Source of the DNA: JANQOH01 sp965200095
GTDB taxonomy: Bacteria; Pseudomonadota; Alphaproteobacteria; UBA7887
Length of the DNA stretch: 64,000 bases
Assembly: GCA_965200095.1 (NCBI GenBank)
Contig: OZ241350.1
Location: forward strand, 992,001-1,056,000
Direction: 5' to 3'
Shown here: piece by piece, positions 17,942-25,860 of the stretch
Position numbering within the stretch: position 1 is the stretch's first letter
Layout: every line of letters begins with the position of its first letter
Program-made: the position numbers and the translations under genes
The notes under the pieces: model-generated
What the model saw: the letters and a program-made list of their open reading frames with translations, nothing else
The model's database searches: none
What the model was told of the DNA's origin: nothing

Positions 17942-18283
17942 CTACCTGAAAAGCTTGAGCCCCGCCATGACGGCGACGAGCACGCCGCCCATCGCGACCA
18001 TGCGCACCGTAAGGCGGGATTCAAGCGCGGCAAGACCGGTGTCGAGATCGGCGCGCAAGGCAGTGATGTCGGCGCGCGTGTCGGCGCGCAGGGCGGCATG
18101 GTCGGCGCGCAGGGCGGCGATATCGGCCTTCGTGGCGAGCGCGCCGCGGTCGGCGAACCTGCGCCCGCGAAGGCGGGTGGCGTGGCGCACGACGCCGGCA
18201 ACCGCCTCGGCCTGACGGTCCTCGAACCCCGCTTCCCGAAGCGTCCCGGCAGCGGCAAGCGCGTCGAAGGTCGTTCCGCTCAT
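17942..18283 (-). CDS. DUF1640-like coiled-coil membrane protein, copy 14, with palindrome insert
   Basis: 113 residues. It carries the same six-residue longer ATRLRGRRFADRG junction as copy 4 (DNA around 18154-18181, containing CCCGCGAAGGCGGG). Type III anchor with last residue Arg instead of Gly. Starts 8 bp after copy 15. Confidence 0.85.
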   Translation of the reverse strand: MSGTTFDALAAAGTLREAGFEDRQAEAVAGVVRHATRLRGRRFADRGALATKADIAALRADHAALRADTRADITALRADLDTGLAALESRLTVRMVAMGGVLVAVMAGLKLFR

Positions 18284-18291
18284 GGCGCCGC

Positions 18292-18690
18292 CTACAGGAG
18301 TTTGACGGCGGCGACGATCAAGCCGCCCACGGCGAGCAACCCGCCGAAAAAGCGGGTCGTGAGGCGGTTTTCGAGCGCGGCGATGTCGGCGCGTATGTCG
18401 GCGCGCAGGGCGGCCTGGTCGACGCGCAAGGCGGCTTGGTCGGCGCGCACGGCGGCAAGACCGGTGTCGAGGTCGGCGCGCAAGGCGGCGATGTCGGCGC
18501 GCGTGTCGGCGCGCAAGGCGGCCTGGTCGGCGCGCAGGGCGGCGATATCGGCCTTCGTGGCGAGCGCGCCGCGGTCGGCGTCGACAGCGCCACGCACAAC
18601 GCCGGCAACCGCCTCGGCCTGACGGTCCTCGAACCCCGCTTCCCGAAGCGTCCCGGCAGCGGCAAGCGCGTCGAAGGTCGTTCCGCTCAT
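18292..18690 (-). CDS. DUF1640-like coiled-coil membrane protein, copy 15
   Basis: 132 residues, similar to copy 13 with one LDTGLAAV unit fewer. Type II anchor. It is the middle of a run of three genes (16, 15, 14) separated by only 8 bp each. Confidence 0.85.
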   Translation of the reverse strand: MSGTTFDALAAAGTLREAGFEDRQAEAVAGVVRGAVDADRGALATKADIAALRADQAALRADTRADIAALRADLDTGLAAVRADQAALRVDQAALRADIRADIAALENRLTTRFFGGLLAVGGLIVAAVKLL

Positions 18691-18698
18691 GGCGCCGC

Positions 18699-19043
18699 CT
18701 ACAGGAGTTTGACGGCGGCGACAATCAAGCCGCCCACGGCGAGCAACCCGCCGAAGAAACGGGTCGTGAGGCGGTTTTCGAGCGCGGCGATGTCGGCGCG
18801 CAAGCCGGCAAGACCGGTGTCGAGATCGGCGCGCACAGCGGCGATGTCGGCGCGCGTGTCGGCGCGCAGGGCGGCCTGGTCGGCGCGCAAGGCGGCGATA
18901 TCGGCCTTCGTGGCGAGCGCGCCGCGGTCGGCGTCGACAGCATGGCGCACAACGCCGGCAACCGCCTCGGCCTGACGGTTCTCAAACCCCGCTTCCCGAA
19001 GCGTCCCGGCAGCGGCAAGCGCGTCGAAGGTCGTTCCGCTCAT
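18699..19043 (-). CDS. DUF1640-like coiled-coil membrane protein, copy 16
   Basis: 114 residues, head variant FENRQAEAV, stalk ending DTGLAGLRADIAALENRL and type II anchor. An 8-bp gap leads to copy 15. Confidence 0.85.
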   Translation of the reverse strand: MSGTTFDALAAAGTLREAGFENRQAEAVAGVVRHAVDADRGALATKADIAALRADQAALRADTRADIAAVRADLDTGLAGLRADIAALENRLTTRFFGGLLAVGGLIVAAVKLL

Positions 19044-19139
19044 GGCGCGTCCCGCAGAAGTTCAATGGCGGCGGACAGTCTGCCCATAGACAGCAGCGCA
19101 GCGCGCAAGTCAAGCGGGAATTTCGGCGCCCGCCGCCGG

Positions 19140-19409
19140 CTACCCGAAAAGCTTGAGCCCCGCCATGACGGCGACGAGCACGCCGCCCATCGCGACCATG
19201 CGCACCGTAAGGCGCGTTTCGAGCTTGTCGAGGTCGGCGCGCACGGCGGCAAGGCCGGTGTCGAGGTCGGCCTTCGTGGCGAGCGCGCCGCGGTCGGCGT
19301 CGACAGCGCCACGCACGACGCCGGCAACCGCCTCCGCCTGACGGTCCTCGAACCCCGCTTCCCGAAGCGTCCCGGCAGCGGCAAGCGCGTCGAAGGTCGT
19401 TCCACTCAT
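19140..19409 (-). CDS. DUF1640-like coiled-coil membrane protein, copy 17
   Basis: 89 residues with a short stalk (DLDTGLAAVRADLDKLETRL) and type III anchor; 96-bp gap on each side. Confidence 0.85.
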   Translation of the reverse strand: MSGTTFDALAAAGTLREAGFEDRQAEAVAGVVRGAVDADRGALATKADLDTGLAAVRADLDKLETRLTVRMVAMGGVLVAVMAGLKLFG

Positions 19410-19505
19410 GGCGCGTCCCGCAGAAGTTCGACGGCGGCGGACAGTCTGCTCATAAACAGCAACGCGGCGCGCAAGTCAAGCGGGAATTTCGGCGCCCGCC
19501 GCCGG

Positions 19506-19808
19506 CTACCCGAAAAGCTTGAGCCCCGCCATAACGGCGACAAGCACGCCGCCCATCGCGACCATGCGCACCGTAAGGCGCGTTTCGAGCTTGTCGAGGT
19601 CGGCGCGCACGGCGGCAATGTCGGCGCGCGTGTCGGCGCGCAGGGCGGCCAGACCGGCGTCGAGGTCGGCCCTGGTGGCGAGCGCGCCGCGGTCGGCGTC
19701 GACAGCATGGCGCACGACGCCGGCAACCGCCTCGGCCTGACGGTTCTCAAACCCCGCTTCCCGAAGCGTCCCGGCAGCGGCAAGCGCGTCGAAGGTCGTT
19801 CCGCTCAT
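19506..19808 (-). CDS. DUF1640-like coiled-coil membrane protein, copy 18
   Basis: 100 residues. The neck reads LATRADLDAG, with Arg in place of the usual Lys. Type III anchor. Head variant FENRQ, shared with copy 16. Confidence 0.85.
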   Translation of the reverse strand: MSGTTFDALAAAGTLREAGFENRQAEAVAGVVRHAVDADRGALATRADLDAGLAALRADTRADIAAVRADLDKLETRLTVRMVAMGGVLVAVMAGLKLFG

Positions 19809-19904
19809 GGCGCGTCCCGCAGAAGTTCAATGGCGGCGGACAGTCTGCCCATAGACAGCAGCGCGGCGTGCAAGTCAAGCAGGAATTTCGGCGCCCGCCG
19901 CCGG

Positions 19905-20192
19905 CTACCCGAAAAGATTGAGCCCCGCCATGACGGCGACGAGAACGCCGCCCATCGCGACCATGCGCACCGTAAGGCGAGCTTCAAGCGTGGCGATGTC
20001 GGCGCGCACAGCGGCAAGGCCGGTGTCAAGGCCGGCCTTCGTGCCGAACGCGTCGCGGTCGGCGAACCTGCGCCCGCGAAGGCGGGTGGCGTGACGCACG
20101 ACGCCGGCAACCGCCTCGGCCTGACGGTCCTCGAACCCCGCTTCCCGAAGCGTCCCGGCAGCGGCAAGCGCGTCGAAGGTCGTTCCGCTCAT
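19905..20192 (-). CDS. DUF1640-like coiled-coil membrane protein, copy 19, with palindrome insert
   Basis: 95 residues, probably first in the direction of transcription. It has the six-residue longer palindrome-derived junction and the most divergent neck (FADRDAFGTKAGLD). Type III anchor ending NLFG. Confidence 0.82.
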   Translation of the reverse strand: MSGTTFDALAAAGTLREAGFEDRQAEAVAGVVRHATRLRGRRFADRDAFGTKAGLDTGLAAVRADIATLEARLTVRMVAMGGVLVAVMAGLNLFG

Positions 20193-20288
20193 GGCGCGTC
20201 CCGCAGAAATTCAATGGCGACGGACAGTCTGTCCATGAACAGCAGCGCGGCGCGCAAGTCAAGCAGGAAATTCGGCGGGCGCCGCAGG

Positions 20289-20330
20289 CTACCCGAAAAA
20301 CTTGAGCGCCGCCAGGACGGCGACGATCGG
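20289..20330 (-). pseudogene. Stub of a twentieth DUF1640-like gene
   Basis: Only the end of an anchor remains: coding-strand translation gives PIVAVLAALKFFG then stop, followed by the 96-bp-type spacer that precedes copy 19. The upstream part is lost and unrelated sequence begins near 20335, marking the edge of the array. Confidence 0.75.
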
Positions 20331-20384
20331 GTCCAGGGCGATTCAATGCGCCGAGTTGCGGGTTTGGTTTGGAGGGTAGCCAAG

Positions 20385-20663
20385 ATGTCGGTTTCGGGGG
20401 GTGCGGGCGCGAGCTTGCGGGATATTCCGGGAGAGATGCCGGATCGTCGCTATTCGTTGCGTTCGGTTCCGGTTCCGACTCATGCGGCGATGCTGTCGGG
20501 CGCCAACGACCTGCGCGCGGTGTATCGCCAGGGCCGTCGTCTGCCGGGGATTGCGTTGTCTGTGCCGGGTCTGTCGGAGGCTTCGCGCCATGCGACGTAT
20601 CGAGACCTCTGCATAACCGGTTTCGCTTGCGGCAGGATCGCGGTCCCGCGAAAGATCGTGTGA
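20385..20663 (+). pseudogene. Possible truncated gene of unknown function
   Basis: The ATG at 20385 follows a strong GGAGGG ribosome-binding site. The frame runs 92 residues (MSVSGGAGASLRDIPG...), but its last ~20 codons lie inside an IS5-like terminal sequence beginning near 20599, so the original 3' end was probably replaced. I do not recognise the protein. Confidence 0.35.
20598..20650. mobile_element. IS5-like terminal sequence remnant
   Basis: Begins GAGACCTCTGCATAAC, resembling IS5-family ends, and continues TTTCGCTTGCGGC. The same start occurs at 29607 and 29946. No transposase gene is nearby, so this is a solo end or MITE-like remnant. Confidence 0.55.
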
Positions 20664-20745
20664 AGCAATTAGACGGTTCTCACTACGATGGTCGGAGCAC
20701 CGAAGAAATAGCGCAGTAGGGGACAATAACGTTCCGATAATACTT

Positions 20746-21096
20746 CGTCATTCCCGCGAAAGCGGGAATCCGGAGGCGGCCGTCCGCAATACCGGCCCGG
20801 TTTTTCTTACGGAAACGCCGCAAACAGATTCCCGCTTTCGCGGGAATGACGAGTACTTGTAACGCCGTTCGATTTCTTCACACGCTCCTTCGCAGGAATG
20901 ACGAGTGTTTGTAAGGGTGGATCTTGCTATGGCGGTCGGAGCGCCGAAGGGTTCGGCGCGGCATAAAGACAATAACTCGCCGATAATACTTCGTCATTCC
21001 CGCGAATGCGGGAATCCGGAGGCGGCCGTCCGCAATATCGGCCCGTTTTATTGCGGAAACACCGCAAGGAGATTCCCGCTTTCGCGGGAATGACGA
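20746..21096. repeat. Two long-loop palindromic repeats
   Basis: Copies at 20746-20852 and about 20992-21096. Same ATTCCC-N8-GGGAAT arms as the 4-6 kb arrays but a longer loop (about 55 bp, with GGCGGCCGTCCGCAAT and ACGGAAACGCCGC). The stretch 20664-21348 shows no other feature. Confidence 0.85.
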
Positions 21097-21348
21097 AGTA
21101 TTATATCGGGTTACTGTCATTCGCGGCGGAAATTCTTGAGTTGCCCAGCCGCTATATTGAGAGTCGCATGATTCTTCACACGCTCTTTCGCGGAAAACCC
21201 GAAGGGCCGGAAGGCAATTTTTCTATCGCGAGGAAGTCCTGCTTGTCATCCGCGCGCCGATCGCTATGATGAGCGCCGGTCGCTTTCAGGCGCACCGCCG
21301 GTGCGCGGAGATGAAGATCGGGCGCGCAGGCGGGCCGGACGCAGATCC

Positions 21349-22470
21349 ATGAAAGCCACCGGCGAAGCGGCCTTCGAGACGGTCGTCGAGGCGCACTTGC
21401 TGGCCAACGGCTATGAGCCGGTCGCCGGCGAGGGGTTCGACCGCGCGCGGGCGGTCTTCCCGGAAACGGCGCTCGCCTTCGTCCGCGAGACCCAGCCGCG
21501 CGAATGGGCGAAGCTGGCAGCCCCCCTCGGAGACGATACCGGCACGCAGGTCCTCGCCGACCTGTGCAAGTGGATGGACATCCACGGGTCGCTCGCCGCA
21601 TTGCGCCACGGGTTCAAGTGCTACGGGCGGACTCTGCGCATCGCCTTCTTCAAGGCGGCGCACGGGCTGAACCCGGAACTGGAGGCGCGCTACGCCGCCA
21701 ACCGCCTCGGCCTCACCCGCCAGCTGCGCTATTCGCCGCGGTCGGAAAAGTCGCTCGACCCCGCCGCGCCGCGGTTTGCCGAACGGCTGCGGAGCGACGA
21801 GAACGAAGCGGAGCTCCTGCGCGGCAAGATGCAGGCGTTCCGGAACCTGTACGGTTTCCTGAGCCAGGTAATCCCCTATCGGGACTCTGACCTCGAGCGG
21901 CTCTATGTCTTCCTGCGCCATCTCGCGGGCAAACTGCCCCGGCGCAGGCGCGGGCCGGCCTACCGGTTCGACGATGAGATAAGCCTGGAGTATTACCGGC
22001 TGCAAAAGATTTCCGAGGGCTCCATCGCGCTCGGGGACGGCGAGGCGCGCGCCCTCGACGGCCCCTCCGAGGTGGGCAGCGGCGCGGTGCGGGAGCGGCC
22101 GGTTCCGCTTTCGCAGCTCATCGACATCGTGAACGAGCGGTTCGGCACGGATTTCAACCGGGCCGATCAGCTCTTCTTCGATCAGATCGTCGAGGCGGCG
22201 GTCGGAGACGAAAGCCTTCGGCAAGCCGCCGCGGCGAACCCGGCGGACCGGTTCGCGCTGTTGTCCGCCAACCTGATCGGACGCCTCTTCGTCGAACGCA
22301 TGGACCGCAACGAGGACATTTTCGTCCGCTACATGAACGACGCGCGGTTTCGCGAAACCGTGAGCGGCTGGATGGCGTCGGAGGCGTATCGGCGGTTGCG
22401 GGCGGAAACCGCCGGGGCGGTTCCGGAGGCGAGCGAGACATTGCCCGCACTGCGCGCCGCCGACGCCTGA
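21349..22470 (+). pseudogene. hsdR: Type I restriction enzyme HsdR, internally deleted in frame (motor lost)
   Basis: A continuous 373-residue ORF that joins two ends of HsdR. Residues 1-136 match the HsdR N-terminal region (FETVVEAHLLANGYEP, CKWMDIHGSLAALRHGFKCY, RYSPRSEKSLD). From about residue 145 the sequence matches the HsdR C-terminal region (MQAFRNLYGFLSQVI, LSQLIDIVNERFGTDF, RMDRNEDIFVRYMND). The nuclease core (expected VATIELKN-like motif) and both helicase domains are absent; full-length relatives are about 1000 residues. No hsdM or hsdS is in the window. The reading frame survived, so a short protein could still be made, but restriction activity is not expected. Confidence 0.8.
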
Positions 22471-22625
22471 GATCGTCCGCCGCCGTCCCGGGGAAGCCGA
22501 AACGCAACATGCCGGGGCGGTCGACGGCTATCCGAAGAGCGTGTGAGGAAATCGCGCGGCTCTCATCGCGACGGACGGATCGCCGAGGTGTCGGCACTGT
22601 AAAGGCAATACCCATCGAATAATAC

Positions 22626-22920
22626 TTCGTCATTCCCGCGAAAGCGGGAATCCGGAGGCGGTCGTCCGCAATGTCGGCCCGGGTTTTCTTACGGAAACGC
22701 CGCAAAGAGATTCCCGCTTTCGCGGGAATGACGAAGAGTAGTAGCGTCTCTCGATTTTTTCACACGCTCTTTCGCGGGAATGACGAAGTGCTATTCGGTG
22801 GTTATTGCCTTTCACGGCGGCAATTCTTGAGTGTCCGTCCGTCATAGTGAAAGCCGCCCCAATTTCTTCACATGCTCTTTCGCGGGAATGACGAGGATTA
22901 GCGGGACCTTCGATTTCCTC
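22626..22920. repeat. Long-loop palindromic repeat plus partial copies
   Basis: One full long-loop element at about 22627-22738, then isolated arm fragments (TTTCGCGGGAATGACGA) near 22770 and 22880, each preceded by CACACGCTC or CACATGCTC-like text. The interval 22471-22927 has no gene. Confidence 0.8.
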
Positions 22921-22927
22921 GCACGCT

Positions 22928-25000
22928 CTACAGCGGGAGGCGGCGGAGGCGCAGGGCGTTGGCGATGACCGAGACCGATCCGAGACTCATCGCTGCGGCG
23001 GCGAGGGCGGGCGTGAGCATCGCGCCGGACAGCGGATAGAGAACCCCGGCGGCGATGGGCACGGCAAGCGCGTTATAGGCGAACGCAAAGGCGAGGTTGC
23101 CGCGGATGTTGGCGAGGGTCGCCCGGCCCAGGCGCAGCGCCCGCACGACGCCGGCGATTTCGCCGCCGGCAAGCGTTACCCGCGCGCTGCCGATCGCCGT
23201 GTCGCTCCCCGTGCCCATCGCGATGCCGACATCGGCCAGCGCCAGCGCCGGCGCGTCGTTGACGCCGTCGCCGGCCATGGCGACGCGCCGGCCCCCGGCC
23301 CGCAACTTCTCGACCAGGCGCAATTTGTCCTCCGGGAGCATTTCCGCATGCGCTTCGTCGATGCCGAGTTCGCCGGCCACGGCCGCCGCCGCGGCGCGTG
23401 AATCTCCGGTCGCCAGCACCGTCGACACCCCCATTCCGGCGAGCGCCGCGACGGCCTCCCGCGCGCCGGCGCGCAGCGGGTCGGCAAGGGCGATGGATCC
23501 CGCCGGCGCGCCGTCGACCTCCACATGGACCACGGTTTCGCCGCCGCGTCCGGCCGCTTTCCCGGCCCCCGCGGCGACGAAGCGCCTGTCGCCGACGCGC
23601 ACCCGGCGGCCCTCGACGGTTCCGGCGACGCCGAGGCCCGGCCGGACCTCCGCGTCCGCCGGCTCGGCGAGAGCGCAGCCGCGCGCCTGTGCGGCGGCGA
23701 CCACCGCCGACGCCAGCGGATGCTCGCTCGCGCGTTCGAGGCTCGCCGCGAGGCGCAGCATTTCCAATTCGCCGAACCCCTCTTCCGGGGCGAGCGAGAC
23801 GACCCGCGGGCCGCCCTGCGTGAGGGTGCCGGTCTTGTCGAACACCACCGCGTCCACCGCGGCCAGGCGTTCGAGCGTCTCGGCGTCCCGCGCCAGCACG
23901 CCGCGCGCGGCGCCGCGCGCCACCGCGACCATCACCGACATCGGCGCCGCGAGCCCGAGCGCGCAGGGGCAGGCGATCACCAGAACCGAGACCGCCGCCA
24001 GCATCGCGCGGTCGAGCGCCGGCGGCGGCGCGAAGGTCATCCAGACCGCGAAACCGAGCGCCGCCACGGCGACGACCGCCGGAACGAAAACCGCGGAAAC
24101 CCGGTCGGCGACGCGCTGGATCGGCGCCCGGCTGCGCTGCGCCTCGGCGACCGCGCGGGCGATGCGCGCCAGCGCCGTGGCGTCGCCGACGGCGCGGGCC
24201 TCCATCACCAGCGCGGCGGCGCCGTTGACCGTTCCTCCCGTCACCCGGTCGCCGGGTTTCTTCTCCACCGGCAGCGGCTCGCCGGTCATCGTCGACTCGT
24301 CCATCGCGCCGCGGCCCTCGACGATTACCCCGTCGCAGGGCGCGCGCTGGCCCGGCAGCAGCCGCAGGCGGTCTCCCGGACGCAGTTCGGAGACCGGAAC
24401 GTCGCTCTCGCCGCCGTCGCCGTCGAGCCGCCGGGCGGTGTCGGGGGCGAGTTCGAGCAAGGCGCGGATGGCGCCGCCGGCGCGGCGGCGCGCCGCGAGT
24501 TCGAGCGCCTGGCCGAACAGCGCCAGCGTCGCGATCAGGGCCGCCGCCTCGAACCACAGCGGCGCAAGGCCCGCCTCGTCGCGCGACGACGGCGGAAAAA
24601 CCCCCGGCGCCAGCATGGCGAGCAGGCTGGAGGCGTAGGACGCGACGATCCCAAGGCCGATCAGCGTGAACATGTTGAGGTTTCCGGTGCGCAAGGAGGC
24701 GGCGGCGCGCTGCAGCAGCGGCCAGCCCGCCCACAGCACCGCCGGCGACGCCAGCGCCAATTGCGTCCATTGCCCGGCGCGGCCCGGAACCGCATCGGTC
24801 ATCGCAACGACCGCGAGCGGCGCGGCGAAGACGGCGGCGACCGCGCAACGCCGCAGCATGTCCACATATTCGCTCCGGTCCTCTTCCGACGGGTCCGTCG
24901 GCTCGAGGGCCATGCCGCAGGCCGGACAGGCGCCGGCCCGGTCCGCCGCGACTTCGGGGTGCATCGGGCACGTGTAGCGTGCGCTCGCCGCCGGCATCAT
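22928..25000 (-). CDS. Heavy-metal-transporting P1B-type ATPase (CopA/CopB-like)
   Basis: Inner-membrane pump exporting a soft metal cation, probably copper. Seen in order: an N-terminal metal-binding YTCPMHPEV segment with CPACGM; four early membrane helices; the actuator loop with MTGEPLPVEK; the CPC motif in ACPCALGLA; the phosphorylation motif DKTGTLTQGG; SEHPLA (His-Pro typical of P1B); GDGVNDAPAL; two final helices. No HMA domain. I chose the ATG at 25000, next to the metal-binding motif, giving 690 residues; the frame is open to 25189 but that extension would overlap the divergent gene at 25171. The short His-rich N-terminus resembles CopB/silver-type pumps. Confidence 0.88.
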   Translation of the reverse strand: MMPAASARYTCPMHPEVAADRAGACPACGMALEPTDPSEEDRSEYVDMLRRCAVAAVFAAPLAVVAMTDAVPGRAGQWTQLALASPAVLWAGWPLLQRAAASLRTGNLNMFTLIGLGIVASYASSLLAMLAPGVFPPSSRDEAGLAPLWFEAAALIATLALFGQALELAARRRAGGAIRALLELAPDTARRLDGDGGESDVPVSELRPGDRLRLLPGQRAPCDGVIVEGRGAMDESTMTGEPLPVEKKPGDRVTGGTVNGAAALVMEARAVGDATALARIARAVAEAQRSRAPIQRVADRVSAVFVPAVVAVAALGFAVWMTFAPPPALDRAMLAAVSVLVIACPCALGLAAPMSVMVAVARGAARGVLARDAETLERLAAVDAVVFDKTGTLTQGGPRVVSLAPEEGFGELEMLRLAASLERASEHPLASAVVAAAQARGCALAEPADAEVRPGLGVAGTVEGRRVRVGDRRFVAAGAGKAAGRGGETVVHVEVDGAPAGSIALADPLRAGAREAVAALAGMGVSTVLATGDSRAAAAAVAGELGIDEAHAEMLPEDKLRLVEKLRAGGRRVAMAGDGVNDAPALALADVGIAMGTGSDTAIGSARVTLAGGEIAGVVRALRLGRATLANIRGNLAFAFAYNALAVPIAAGVLYPLSGAMLTPALAAAAMSLGSVSVIANALRLRRLPL

Positions 25001-25170
25001 GGTAATGTCGTCGCTCTCGCATTGTCCGCGCGGTCGCGCCAATCCTGCATACACCGGAGGGGCATTCAAGCGATGAGGCATCCCCGTCATGCGAAGCCGG
25101 AGCGCCTCCCCGGCCATGCGGAACGCTGCATCGAGGACGCGGGCGACCGGCGCCGCAAGGCGGCGGGGCC

Positions 25171-25860
25171 GTGAAGGCGAGGGCCGCAACGCGCCGGCGC
25201 CGGCTCCGCACGCCGGCGGTGTGGCTGGTTCTGGCGGCGCTGGCCGCCGGCGCGGCGGTGCTCGACCGTGTCGGGCATCGCGAGGCGCATGACGACGGAC
25301 ACGGGCACGGGCACGGCGCGGGTGCGCGCCCCCTGGTGAGCGAGCCGATCGGGAGTCTCGCCGCCGCCGAGATCGTCTTCGACGGCGCGCTCTGGCGCTT
25401 CGAGCGCGACGGTTCCGGCGCGTGGTCCTACGGCGAAGCCCGCGACGCGGACGCTGCGGCGCGTATCGCCGCGGCGTTCGACGTGCTCGGCCGGGCGCAG
25501 ACGGTGCGCGAACTTCCCGAAGCGGGCGACCCGGATCTCTACGGCGTTTCCGACCCCTTCCTTTCGCTCGCCCTCTGGACGCGGGATGCGGACGCCCCGG
25601 CGCGCTACCTCTTCGGCGACATGGCGCCCGACGGACTCAGCCGCTACGTCCTGGCGGCGCCCCGGCCCGAGCACGATTCGGAGCACGACCCGGAGCATGA
25701 GTCGGAACACCGCCCGGACCACGAGGCGGAACACCACCCGGACCACGAGGCGGAACATCACCTGGAGCGCGATTCGGAGCACGCGCCGGAGATAATGACG
25801 GTCCCGGAATACCACACCGCCAACCTCGTCGGCCTGGTCCGGAGTTTCGATCCCCGCTAG
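25171..25860 (+). CDS. Membrane-anchored DUF4340-like protein with His/Glu/Asp-rich repeats
   Basis: 229 residues from a GTG start. After an Arg-rich N-terminus comes one membrane helix (VWLVLAALAAGAAVL), then a HDDGHGHGHG segment, then a body resembling DUF4340 (ALWRFERDGSGAWSY, AAFDVLGRAQTVREL, DLYGVSDP). Residues about 175-210 are a tandem EHxPDHEAEHH-type repeat rich in His and acidic residues, suggesting metal binding. It is divergent from the metal ATPase, and its 3' end overlaps the convergent MFS gene by 4 bases. Function is not established. Confidence 0.65.
   Translation: MKARAATRRRRLRTPAVWLVLAALAAGAAVLDRVGHREAHDDGHGHGHGAGARPLVSEPIGSLAAAEIVFDGALWRFERDGSGAWSYGEARDADAAARIAAAFDVLGRAQTVRELPEAGDPDLYGVSDPFLSLALWTRDADAPARYLFGDMAPDGLSRYVLAAPRPEHDSEHDPEHESEHRPDHEAEHHPDHEAEHHLERDSEHAPEIMTVPEYHTANLVGLVRSFDPR

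Larger units (their letters stand above)
12024..20330 (-). repeat. Tandem array of nineteen DUF1640/CCDC90-like genes and one stub
   Basis: An 8.3-kb array in one direction. Every complete copy begins MSGTTFDALAAAGTLR, continues with a conserved helical head (AGFEDRQAEAVAGV), a neck (GALATKAD), a stalk of shuffled 7- and 11-residue units (LRADTRADIAA, LRADLDTGLAA, VRADQAA) and a single transmembrane anchor. This matches the head-neck-stalk-anchor plan known for bacterial DUF1640/CCDC90 proteins. Gaps are of few kinds: 8 bp, 96-98 bp, 106 bp or 130 bp. Protein lengths range from 82 to 151 residues. Promoters were not identified; the short gaps suggest co-transcription from the 20.2-kb end. Confidence 0.9.
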
